6,775 nt of DNA from an uncultured Bacilli bacterium (GCA_947623705.1 CANQHT010000061.1:1-6775), one strand, 5' to 3'. Counted from the first letter of the stretch, positions 1 to 6,104 are shown. Numbers and translations: made by a program. The notes: generated by a model not told the origin, from the sequence alone.

Positions 1-1
1 T

Positions 2-1186
2 ACTAAAACTTGGTATCCAGCCTCATCTAGTGCAGTTGCTTATTATATGGATCCAAGGAATTTCTTAACCGAACAATATATCTTTCAATTTGAATATTTA
101 AAATATGATGATGGTTTAACAAGTTTATATCCAACGGCTTGTTCCAATATTATTGGGGGTGCCGAATTTTATAAATATCATTTAGGTATCGGTAATAATT
201 TAGGAGATATTATTACTACAGCTTGCAAAGAAACTAATGTTAGTCCTATTTTTATATCTTCTCGGATTTTACAAGAAATGGGTAGTAGTAATTCATTATA
301 TAATCTTTACAGTGGCGTTTATGAAGGTTATCAAGGATTTTATAATTTCTATAACTTTGGCGTAACGGATAGTTGTGCAACAACTTATGGCACTAGTTAT
401 TGTGGACTAGAATATGCTAAAAATAACTCTTGGTATGGTTTAAGTGCCGCGATTAAAGGAGGAGCTAGTCAAATAGCCAGTTCTTATATTAATAAAGGTC
501 AATATACGGGTTATTTACAAAAATTTAATGTTGTTCCAACCGAGAGTAATAAATTATATGGCCATCAATATATGACTAATATTGGAGCTCCATCAAGTGA
601 AGCTAAATCAGCTTATAATTCTTATAAAAAATCTAATCTCTTAGAAAATGTTTTTGTTTTCTATATTCCTGTATATAACAATATGAATGAAAATAATTAT
701 GGTAGTACTAATGGAGCGGTAGAATCTCCAGAAGAAGAAAAGAAAACCACGATGGATGTTAGTACCATTGTTACAAGTTCAGGTTATCACTATGCCACAG
801 GTAAAATAACGGGCATTAATCCAAGTACAAGTGTTAGTACATTAAAAGGAAGTTTAGAAAGTATCGCCGGTTCTGGTAATGTGCAAATTAAAGATGCGAA
901 AGATACTTTAGTAACTGATGGTAATGTCGGAACAGGCTTTAAAATAGTAATTAATAATGAAAGCACTAGTGAAACTTTAAATATCGTAATAAATGGTGAT
1001 ACTTCTGGTGATGGCGTTATTAATGCTCTAGATTTATTACAAGTGCAAAAGAATATTTTAAAAACTTATACTTTAAGTGGTCCATATATGGAGGCTGGAG
1101 ATACCTCGGATGATGGTGTCGTTAATGCTTTAGATTTATTACAAATTCAAAAGAATATTTTAGGAACATATACAATAGCACAATAG
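2..1186 (+). CDS. Secreted GH73-type beta-N-acetylglucosaminidase with C-terminal type I dockerin (5' partial)
   Basis: The reading frame is open from base 2, so the start lies left of the window. The ATG at 47 is internal: it sits inside a conserved YYMDPRNFL block typical of bacterial endo-beta-N-acetylglucosaminidases. Such enzymes cut the MurNAc-GlcNAc glycan chain of peptidoglycan outside the cell. Counting from that Met, the lysozyme-like domain covers about 1-212. The likely catalytic Glu is E77 in the SRILQEMG block, followed by a Tyr/Phe/Asn-rich stretch (NFYNFG). Residues about 238-315 form a beta-rich module of the kind often found before dockerins. Two dockerin repeats follow (codons from 998 and 1100), GDTSGDGVINALD and GDTSDDGVVNALD, with Ca-binding positions D1, S3, D5, N9 and D12 intact in both. 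Both carry Ala-Leu at the recognition site. No sortase motif or membrane helix is present in the visible part, so retention probably depends on the dockerin. The next gene encodes a cohesin 15 bases downstream. Enzyme class is confident; exact specificity is inferred. Confidence 0.9.
   Translation, partial: TKTWYPASSSAVAYYMDPRNFLTEQYIFQFEYLKYDDGLTSLYPTACSNIIGGAEFYKYHLGIGNNLGDIITTACKETNVSPIFISSRILQEMGSSNSLYNLYSGVYEGYQGFYNFYNFGVTDSCATTYGTSYCGLEYAKNNSWYGLSAAIKGGASQIASSYINKGQYTGYLQKFNVVPTESNKLYGHQYMTNIGAPSSEAKSAYNSYKKSNLLENVFVFYIPVYNNMNENNYGSTNGAVESPEEEKKTTMDVSTIVTSSGYHYATGKITGINPSTSVSTLKGSLESIAGSGNVQIKDAKDTLVTDGNVGTGFKIVINNESTSETLNIVINGDTSGDGVINALDLLQVQKNILKTYTLSGPYMEAGDTSDDGVVNALDLLQIQKNILGTYTIAQ
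998..1168 (+). other. Type I dockerin domain (two F-hand repeats)
   Basis: Two 22-residue repeats separated by 12 residues each fit D-x-S-x-D-G-x-x-N-x-x-D followed by a helix (LLQVQKNIL and LLQIQKNIL). This is the duplicated calcium-binding fold of type I dockerins. The repeats are nearly identical and both have Ala-Leu at the cohesin-recognition pair, which in known dockerins allows binding in either of two orientations. The Ala-Leu choice resembles Clostridium cellulolyticum more than the Ser-Thr of C. thermocellum. Partner assignment to the adjacent cohesin is inference. Confidence 0.9.
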
Positions 1187-1201
1187 AAAGGGAGTAAAAA
1201 A

Positions 1202-2764
1202 ATGCGAAAATTAAATAAAATATTAATGTTTATTCTATGTTTATTATTAGTACCTAGTTTGGTTAAAGCGGGAAGCGGAACTATTACCGTGTCGGGTTCT
1301 AGTCAAGCCGTTGTCGGAAATACCGTAACTATTACCGTTAAACTTAGTAGTGGTACCGGTATTGGTAGTTGGCAAATGCAACTTAATTATGATAAAAGTT
1401 ATTTACAACTTACTTCATCTTCAGCGGAAGCTGGTGGTACTGTGATGGCTAATTCATCTACTAGTGGGATTAAATCTAAATCTTATACCTTTAAATTCAA
1501 AACATTAAAAACAGGTTCTACCAAGGTTTCAGTTAGTAGTTATGAAGCTTATGCTTTTAGTGATATGAGTGAAATAAGTTTAACTGGGGGAAGTAAATCA
1601 ATTAAAATTATTACTCAACAAGAATTAGAGGCTTCTTATTCCAAAGATAATAATTTAAAAAATTTAACTGTAGAAGGTTATGAATTAACCCCAGCATTTT
1701 CGAAAGATACTTTAAATTATGTAGTAAATGTTCCCGAAGGAACAACAAGTGTTAATATTAAAGCCGAAAAGAATGATAGTAAAGCTACAGTTAATGGGGA
1801 TGGGACAATTGAAGTATCCGAAGGCACAAATAATGTGGCCATTACTGTAAGAGCTGAGAATGGTAGTGAAAAAACTTATAATGTCGCTATTAATGTTATT
1901 GATCAAAATCCGATTAATGTTAATGTCGATAATACTAATTTTACAGTAGTTAAACTAAGAAATAATTATCAATGCCCAGATTTATTTACCGAAAGTGAAG
2001 TAACTATTGATGGATTTCAAATACCAGCTTGTGTTAATGAAAAAATTGATTATACTTTAGTGGGCCTAAAAAAAGATGATGGTACAGTTATAAATTATAT
2101 ATACAATGATAATAAATATACCCAATATATTGAAACTACGGGAACTAGTTTAAAAGTAATTATCTTAGATAGTAAGAATCCTTTAAAAGGTTATGAACAA
2201 GTTAAAGCTACCATTGATGATCACGAGTATAATGTTTTTCAGTATAATGGTTCCAAAAATTATGTAGTGTATGGTATCAATGTTGAAACTGGTGTTAAAG
2301 ATTTCTATGTTTATGATACTGTTAATAAAACATTTTCAACTTATGATAAAAGTGAAGTAGAAGATTTAGAAAAACAAAATGAAACTTATCTTTATGTAAT
2401 TATTGCTTTTGGTAGTGCACTATTGTTATCATTTGTATGTTTAATTAGTTTATCTAGTAGTAAGAAAAAATTAAAAAAGATGATTTTAAATAATACTGAT
2501 ATTGTAAAAAACACTAATAAGGAAGAAAAAAAAGATAAGAAAAAGAAAAAAAATAAAGAAATAGAAGTAGAAGAAGAAAAAACAGAAGATGTAAAAAAAG
2601 AAGAAATTAAAGAAGATAAAGATCAAACTATTGAAATAACTAGTGATGAAGATACTGATGAATTTTTAAGTGATGTTAGTCCTAAAGAAAAGAAAAAAAG
2701 GGATAAACAACGGAAAAAAGAAGAAAAGAAAAAACAAAAAGAAGAAAAAAAGAATGATATTTAG
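1202..2764 (+). CDS. Membrane-anchored cohesin / cadherin-like beta-sandwich protein
   Basis: A 520-residue protein. Residues 1-23 are a signal peptide (basic start, hydrophobic core, cleavage probably after VKA). Residues about 25-137 match a cohesin: a beta-rich domain with GNTVTITVKLSS, IGSWQMQLNYD and a later YTFKFKTLKTGS strand, the jelly-roll pattern that binds dockerins. Residues about 152-232 match a cadherin-like beta sandwich (LKNLTVEGYELTPAFS, LNYVVNVPEG, ending TYNVAINV). Residues about 240-380 are an unrecognised extracellular region with Cys258 and Cys277, a possible disulphide. A transmembrane helix spans about 396-418. The last 100 residues are highly charged, rich in Lys and Glu, and should lie in the cytoplasm. 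AAAGGGAG at 1187-1194, 7 bases before the ATG, supports the start. The 15-base gap to the dockerin gene implies co-transcription. Likely role: a surface receptor docking the neighbouring glucosaminidase. No sortase or S-layer anchor is seen, unlike classic cellulosome scaffoldins. Domain calls are by eye. Confidence 0.82.
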   Translation: MRKLNKILMFILCLLLVPSLVKAGSGTITVSGSSQAVVGNTVTITVKLSSGTGIGSWQMQLNYDKSYLQLTSSSAEAGGTVMANSSTSGIKSKSYTFKFKTLKTGSTKVSVSSYEAYAFSDMSEISLTGGSKSIKIITQQELEASYSKDNNLKNLTVEGYELTPAFSKDTLNYVVNVPEGTTSVNIKAEKNDSKATVNGDGTIEVSEGTNNVAITVRAENGSEKTYNVAINVIDQNPINVNVDNTNFTVVKLRNNYQCPDLFTESEVTIDGFQIPACVNEKIDYTLVGLKKDDGTVINYIYNDNKYTQYIETTGTSLKVIILDSKNPLKGYEQVKATIDDHEYNVFQYNGSKNYVVYGINVETGVKDFYVYDTVNKTFSTYDKSEVEDLEKQNETYLYVIIAFGSALLLSFVCLISLSSSKKKLKKMILNNTDIVKNTNKEEKKDKKKKKNKEIEVEEEKTEDVKKEEIKEDKDQTIEITSDEDTDEFLSDVSPKEKKKRDKQRKKEEKKKQKEEKKNDI

Positions 2765-2794
2765 TCTAACAAATGTCAAGAATAAAAACTTACC

Positions 2795-2823
2795 TTGATT
2801 TTTCCTATCAGAAATATTATAAT
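2795..2823 (+). promoter_or_regulatory. Promoter for the 2853-3290 gene
   Basis: TTGATT at 2795-2800 and a perfect TATAAT at 2818-2823 are separated by 17 bases, fitting a housekeeping sigma factor. Transcription would start near 2830, giving a leader of about 20-25 bases that contains AAGAGGAG (2841-2848) just before the ATG. It suggests this gene is transcribed apart from the cohesin gene, although read-through is not excluded. Confidence 0.65.
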
Positions 2824-2852
2824 AAAAATTGAAATAGGATAAGAGGAGTTAT

Positions 2853-3290
2853 ATGAAAAAGAAAAGAGAAAAGAAATTTTTAATAACACTACTTATAATA
2901 ATAGAAATAATTATGGTTAATTTAACTTGTCAATCTTTTTTACATAAAGAAGTTAATTCTGAAAAAGAAAACTTTAGAAATAAACAATTTGCTATGTTTA
3001 TAAATAATGGTAATGGTTATGAAGAATATAAAGGTGAAAGTTTATTTCCGAAAGGTTATTATTTAAATACAAGTATGAGTTATTGTAATGATAGTAATGG
3101 TGATCCAGTAAATGATGTATTAAGTAGTGATGGTAAAAGTGTAACAGTAACAAGTAGTAAAACAGTTTATTGTACACTATATTTTGAACAATTAAATTCG
3201 GTAGTATTAACATATAATCCTGAAAAAAGTGGAACATCGTGTGTAACAGTTCAATGTGCTTTAGATGAATTATATACTTTATTAAGATAA
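2853..3290 (+). CDS. Small membrane-anchored, Cys-containing extracellular protein, unknown function
   Basis: A 145-residue protein that I cannot assign to a named family. Residues 1-8 are strongly basic and 9-25 hydrophobic (FLITLLIIIEIIMVNL), giving a signal anchor or an uncleaved signal peptide; the rest should face outside. The body is short beta-type segments rich in Ser, Thr, Tyr and Asn, including FAMFINNGNGYEEYKGESLF, GKSVTVTSSKTVYCTLYF and a C-terminal CVTVQCALDEL. Cysteines lie at 26, 78, 107, 130 and 135; the outer four could form two disulphides, and C26 lies next to the membrane. It could be a lipoprotein, but the residues before C26 (MVNLTC) are a poor lipobox. Start supported by AAGAGGAG at 2841-2848. 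It has its own promoter and ends before a strong hairpin. It resembles one unit of larger repeat-bearing surface proteins, so it may be a short paralogue. Surface location is fairly sure; function is unknown. Confidence 0.75.
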   Translation: MKKKREKKFLITLLIIIEIIMVNLTCQSFLHKEVNSEKENFRNKQFAMFINNGNGYEEYKGESLFPKGYYLNTSMSYCNDSNGDPVNDVLSSDGKSVTVTSSKTVYCTLYFEQLNSVVLTYNPEKSGTSCVTVQCALDELYTLLR

Positions 3291-3301
3291 TATATGTAAT
3301 A

Positions 3302-3331
3302 AAAAAAATCTAGAATTGACTAGATTTTTTT
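3302..3331. terminator. Bidirectional hairpin terminator between convergent genes
   Basis: A 12-bp perfect stem (3302-3313 with 3320-3331) contains the core ATCTAG/CTAGAT and a 6-base loop, AATTGA. Flanking A and T runs put a U-tract at the 3' side on either strand. It sits 11 bases after the stop of the 2853-3290 gene, and its right arm includes the first two bases of the rnjA stop triplet, so it probably ends both transcripts. Confidence 0.85.
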
Positions 3332-5006
3332 AATCTTCTTTTTTATTAACTTCCATTATAACTGGTAAGATAATTGGTCTTCTACCAGTAAGTTCATTAA
3401 TAAAAGGTAATAATTCTAAAATAATTTGATTTTTTAAATCTGTATAATTATAAAGTGAGGTTTTTAAGAAATTATTAACAATTTCACTTATTTTATGTTC
3501 AATTTTATTCATTAGTTCTTGATTTTCGTTAACTAGAACAAAGCCTCTTGCGGTAACATTTGGTTTAATTAATAATTTTCTTGATAAAGTATTGATATTT
3601 AAAATAGTAATTAAAATACCATCTTGACTCATTAATTTTCGGTCTTTAATAACAACACTACCAACATCACCAACTCTTGAGCCATCAACATAAACATCGG
3701 CAGCTTGAACTTTACCACCCCTTGAGACAACACCATCTTTAAGTAAAATAACATCACCATTACTACAAATAAAGGTATTTTCTTCTGGAATATCACATAG
3801 TTGAGCAATTTCGGTATGTCTTTTTAACATTCTAAATTCCCCGTGCATTGGCATAAAATATTTAGGTTTAATAATTCTAAGCATCCATTTAAGTTCTTCT
3901 TCTTTAGCGTGTCCAGAGGTATGAATATCACTAAATTCGGAATTAGTATAAACTTTAACGCCTTTTAAATATAATTTGTTAATAATTCGGTTTATACTTT
4001 CGGCATTACCGGGTATGGGACTAGATGAGAAGATAACTAAATCATCAGGTAATAAAGATATTTGCTTATGCGTTCCATTAGCAATTCTTGAAAGGGCCGC
4101 TAAAGGTTCACCTTGACTACCGGTACATAAAATACATAATTCATCTCTTTTTAAACTTTTCGCTGCATTACTATCGACAAAAATTGATTTATCCGTAATA
4201 AGACCATTGTTTAAAGCAAGTTCAATTGATGCTTCCATACTTCTTCCAAAAACAATTATTTTCCGGTTATATTTCTTACAAGTTTCCACAATATGCTTAA
4301 CTCTAAAGATATTTGAAGCAAATGTGGCAATAATAACTCTCCCAATATGTTTCCCAATAATATCATTTAAAGTTTCATCAACAACGGATTCACTATTCGA
4401 AAAACCACTAGTTAAAGCATTAGTAGAATCACTAAGTAAAAGAGTAACCCCTTTTTTACCTAACTCAGCCATTTTATGAATATCAGCCATTGGTCCAATT
4501 GGGGTTAGGTCAAATTTAAAATCTCCTGTTTCAAAGATTACCCCATTTGGAGTATGAATAACTACAGCAAAACTATCTGGAATAGAGTGAGTAGTATTAA
4601 CAAATTCAATCATAAAATGTTTAAAATTAACTTGTAAATCTTTATCAATAACTTCAATATTAGGATAATTAATATTTCTTTCCTCTAATTTTTTATTAAT
4701 TAAATCTTTAGCAATCTTCGGTGCATATATAACGGGTATCTTTACTTGATTAAGTAAAAATGGAATACCCCCAATATGATCTTCGTGTCCGTGAGTTATA
4801 AATAAAGCCTTAATTTTATTTTCATTTTGTTTTAAATAAGTTATATCTTGAATAACATAATCGACACCAAGTAAACCTACTTCTGGAAACATTACCCCGG
4901 CATCAATGATAATTATTTCATCTTCGTGAGTAATAACATACATATTTTTACCAACTTCGCCAAGGCCTCCTAAGGCAACAACGGAAGTTGCACTTTTTTC
5001 TTTCAT
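3330..5006 (-). CDS. rnjA: Ribonuclease J1
   Basis: A full-length 558-residue RNase J, matching the roughly 555 residues of the B. subtilis J1 protein. It is a metallo-beta-lactamase/beta-CASP enzyme with 5'-3' exonuclease and endonuclease activity in mRNA decay and rRNA maturation. Metal-site motifs are complete: HGHEDH at 72-77, H140 in THSIPDS, D162 in GDFKFD and H388 in MHGE. The beta-CASP region carries DSTNA (193-197), ATFASNI, GRSME, TGSQGEP and SGH (H366). The C-terminal domain runs to RRPIILPVIMEV, the family's typical end. The intact HGHEDH separates it from RNase J2, where this motif is degenerate (HGHDEN in B. subtilis), so J1 is the better name. Start supported by TGAGGAA at 5018-5012, in front of the ATG. 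A promoter lies just upstream. Its stop codon overlaps the shared terminator. In B. subtilis rnjA follows rpoY; here no rpoY is seen upstream. Housekeeping gene, high certainty. Confidence 0.97.
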   Translation of the reverse strand: MKEKSATSVVALGGLGEVGKNMYVITHEDEIIIIDAGVMFPEVGLLGVDYVIQDITYLKQNENKIKALFITHGHEDHIGGIPFLLNQVKIPVIYAPKIAKDLINKKLEERNINYPNIEVIDKDLQVNFKHFMIEFVNTTHSIPDSFAVVIHTPNGVIFETGDFKFDLTPIGPMADIHKMAELGKKGVTLLLSDSTNALTSGFSNSESVVDETLNDIIGKHIGRVIIATFASNIFRVKHIVETCKKYNRKIIVFGRSMEASIELALNNGLITDKSIFVDSNAAKSLKRDELCILCTGSQGEPLAALSRIANGTHKQISLLPDDLVIFSSSPIPGNAESINRIINKLYLKGVKVYTNSEFSDIHTSGHAKEEELKWMLRIIKPKYFMPMHGEFRMLKRHTEIAQLCDIPEENTFICSNGDVILLKDGVVSRGGKVQAADVYVDGSRVGDVGSVVIKDRKLMSQDGILITILNINTLSRKLLIKPNVTARGFVLVNENQELMNKIEHKISEIVNNFLKTSLYNYTDLKNQIILELLPFINELTGRRPIILPVIMEVNKKED

Positions 5007-5052
5007 TACAATTCCTCATTTCTTTTAATAAAAGTTTTTTTAACTAACAAAC

Positions 5053-5081
5053 ATTATACTCTAAATAATCCTTTTTGTCTA
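5053..5081 (-). promoter_or_regulatory. Promoter for rnjA
   Basis: On the minus strand TAGACA (5081-5076) and a perfect TATAAT (5058-5053) are 17 bases apart, a near-consensus housekeeping promoter. Transcription would start near 5046, leaving a leader of about 40 bases. With the upstream hairpin terminator, this makes rnjA a single-gene transcription unit. Confidence 0.75.
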
Positions 5082-5095
5082 GTGAATTTCGCTAG
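5079..5095. repeat. Inverted repeat overlapping the rnjA -35 box
   Basis: CTAGTGAA and TTCGCTAG flank a single T, giving an 8-bp imperfect palindrome (one T/G mismatch) whose left end overlaps the rnjA -35 hexamer by three bases. The position would suit a repressor operator, but a 17-base imperfect palindrome in AT-rich intergenic DNA can arise by chance. No regulator is assigned. Confidence 0.3.
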
Positions 5096-5142
5096 TTAAA
5101 TTTCTTATGGGAATCATTTTCTCTTTGAATTTCTTTTAAATT

Positions 5143-5170
5143 AAAAACTAGTCAAAAAATAACTAGTTTT
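5143..5170 (-). terminator. Intrinsic terminator of the 58-residue protein gene
   Basis: A 9-bp perfect stem, AAAACTAGT (5144-5152) with ACTAGTTTT (5162-5170), has a 9-base loop. Read on the minus strand it ends in a T run (5147-5143). It lies about 40 bases past the stop at 5212 and separates that gene from the rnjA promoter. Confidence 0.7.
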
Positions 5171-5211
5171 GTCTATGCTTTAGTATCGATATATTATATT
5201 AATATTTTCTT

Positions 5212-5388
5212 CTAGTCAATTTTAGTATTAACAAAATTAACAACTTGATCTTTATTATTTTTTCTTTTCTTTTTAATATTATCCCATTTAATAGGAATTA
5301 CATCTTTAAGTGCTTCTTTGGTTGTGATTATCTTTTGCGAAGCATTAAAAAAGCCTTTAGGGATAAATGTTTTTTTCTTGTTCGTCAT
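5212..5388 (-). CDS. Small basic protein, 58 residues, unknown function
   Basis: I do not recognise this protein. It is lysine-rich, with no signal peptide or membrane helix, starting MTNKKKTFIPKGFFNAS and carrying a central ALKDVIPIKWDN and a basic KKKRKNNK stretch, so it is probably cytoplasmic. The ATG at 5388 is chosen because AGAGGTGA lies 4 bases before it and a good promoter lies about 60 bases upstream. A longer reading would start from a TTG at 5505 and add a hydrophobic stretch, but that TTG has no ribosome site and lies upstream of the promoter. The gene follows the PemK/MazF-like gene on the same strand with a gap of about 100 bases and ends at its own hairpin terminator. A partner role with that neighbour is possible but unproven. 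That it is a real gene is likely from its signals; function is unknown. Confidence 0.7.
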   Translation of the reverse strand: MTNKKKTFIPKGFFNASQKIITTKEALKDVIPIKWDNIKKKRKNNKDQVVNFVNTKID

Positions 5389-5392
5389 ATAA

Positions 5393-5402
5393 TCACCTCT
5401 TT
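5393..5402 (-). promoter_or_regulatory. Ribosome binding site that fixes the 58-residue start
   Basis: AAAGAGGTGA on the minus strand is one base short of the full AAAGGAGGTGA complement of 16S rRNA. It sits four bases before the ATG at 5388 and is the strongest reason to prefer the short protein over the TTG-initiated extension. Confidence 0.8.
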
Positions 5403-5449
5403 CATTTATTATATTTAAAATATAAATAATTATCAATAATGCAATGAAT

Positions 5450-5478
5450 ATTATATATAATAAATTGTTAATAATCAA
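5450..5478 (-). promoter_or_regulatory. Promoter for the 58-residue protein gene
   Basis: TTGATT (5478-5473) and TATAAT (5455-5450) are exactly 17 bases apart on the minus strand, the same hexamer pair and spacing as the promoter at 2795-2823. The expected start near 5443 gives a leader of about 55 bases. The surrounding DNA is almost pure A/T, so chance -10 matches are easier here, but the paired hexamers make it credible. Confidence 0.6.
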
Positions 5479-5491
5479 ATATTTTTTTGCT

Positions 5492-5902
5492 TTATAAATT
5501 ATCAATAATCTGATTTAATTTTCCTTCTGATGCTAGTTTTAAAATTAATTTTAAAAGTTCATCTAAATATTCATCTTTTAAAGTTGCTAATACATAATAA
5601 TCTAATTTATCTTTGTTAAAATAAAATGCTTTATCAGCTTTAACATAAGATGATTTTTCAAAATCTTTTTCATTCATAGAGTCTAAAGGTAATTCCATGT
5701 TTTCTTCATATTTTAATTTTTTTTGTCTTTGTTTCTCACTTTTAAAACTTGAAATCACGGAAGCTACCATTGAATATTCTAATCCTGCAATAGTACCCTT
5801 TTCATCGCTAACAACAACAAATGAATGTTGACTTAATTGTTTACCATCATCGCCAATATAATTGTTTACTACTATAATATCTCCTAATTTACACATTTTC
5901 AT
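5492..5902 (-). CDS. PemK/MazF-like SH3-barrel protein, putative toxin-type RNase
   Basis: A 136-residue protein. Residues 6-33 (LGDIIVVNN, then SQHSFVVVSDE) follow the MazF/PemK opening, where a Gly-Asp-Ile strand is followed by a loop and a VVVS strand. Residues 86-106 (SYVKADKAFYFNKDKLDYYV) fit the family's later S-x-V-x-x-D-x-x-x-x-x-x-K-x-x-L segment. A C-terminal helix follows (DELLKLILKLASEGKL). Many MazF-fold proteins are mRNA endonuclease toxins. Here the usual Arg-Pro before the VVVS strand is replaced by Gln-His-Ser, and an acidic/basic insert covers about 53-82, so activity cannot be assumed. No antitoxin gene lies directly upstream, unlike mazEF. The only small neighbour is the 58-residue gene downstream. 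The ATG at 5902 is preferred over GTG at 5905 because AAAGG (5912-5908) is five bases from the ATG. Fold assignment is moderate; toxin role is speculative. Confidence 0.6.
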   Translation of the reverse strand: MKMCKLGDIIVVNNYIGDDGKQLSQHSFVVVSDEKGTIAGLEYSMVASVISSFKSEKQRQKKLKYEENMELPLDSMNEKDFEKSSYVKADKAFYFNKDKLDYYVLATLKDEYLDELLKLILKLASEGKLNQIIDNL

Positions 5903-5907
5903 CACAA

Positions 5908-5912
5908 CCTTT
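5908..5912 (-). promoter_or_regulatory. Ribosome binding site deciding the MazF-like start
   Basis: AAAGG on the minus strand leaves 2 bases to the GTG at 5905, 5 to the ATG at 5902 and 11 to the ATG at 5896. The middle choice gives the best spacing, so the protein is taken as 136 residues. Confidence 0.55.
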
Positions 5913-5930
5913 CTTTAATAATAGTTAAGA

Positions 5931-5936
5931 ATTATA
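5931..5936 (-). promoter_or_regulatory. Possible -10 box for the MazF-like gene
   Basis: A perfect TATAAT on the minus strand lies about 30 bases before the start codon. No good -35 hexamer is found at 16-18 bases (the best-placed hexamer is TATCAA), so this could be a weak or activator-dependent promoter, or a chance match in AT-rich DNA. Confidence 0.3.
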
Positions 5937-5959
5937 ATAGAGTCATTAAAACTTTGATA

Positions 5960-6046
5960 TTAAAACTCATTCTTAAACCATCTTAAATCCAGTTGTTCTG
6001 ATTTGTTACCTATTAAATTATTTCTTTTATATTCAAAATATAGCAT
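5960..6046 (-). pseudogene. Possible C-terminal remnant of a Nudix-like gene
   Basis: On the minus strand a 28-codon frame starting at an ATG and ending in TAA encodes MLYFEYKRNNLIGNKSEQLD followed by LRWFKNEF. The same frame stays open upstream to about 6103. The pattern of a beta strand, then a G-N-x-S-E-x-x-x-L-x-W-F run, recalls the region near the C-terminus of Nudix hydrolases, where a Glu-rich segment precedes L-x-W-F. No Nudix box (GX5EX7REUXEEXGU) is present, and no ribosome site precedes the ATG. It may be the eroded end of a lost gene, or a short open frame arising by chance. Weak evidence. Confidence 0.2.
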
Positions 6047-6104
6047 AAAAATTTTAGCTAGTAAACATAGAATTTCAATTTTTTTAATAAATTTCAGATT
6101 TTAT

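Noticed and set aside
1712..1906. Minus-strand open frame of 64 codons inside the cohesin gene
   Set aside because: It is antisense to a well-supported domain and encodes low-complexity sequence with no family resemblance.
2776..2803. Possible terminator after the cohesin gene (TCAAG / CTTGA then TTTTT)
   Set aside because: Only five pairs with a 13-base loop, and it overlaps the -35 box of the next promoter; too weak to call.
2998..3237. Minus-strand open frame of 79 codons rich in His, Tyr and Leu
   Set aside because: Its odd composition is the complement of the Asn/Ser/Val codons of the real plus-strand gene; no promoter or homology is seen.
4207..4479. Plus-strand open frame of 90 codons inside rnjA
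   Set aside because: It is antisense to the conserved beta-CASP region of RNase J1 and has no features of its own.
5410..5424. A/T-only palindrome TATATTT-A-AAATATA in the leader of the 58-residue gene
   Set aside because: It is made only of A and T in a very AT-rich leader, so it is expected by chance.
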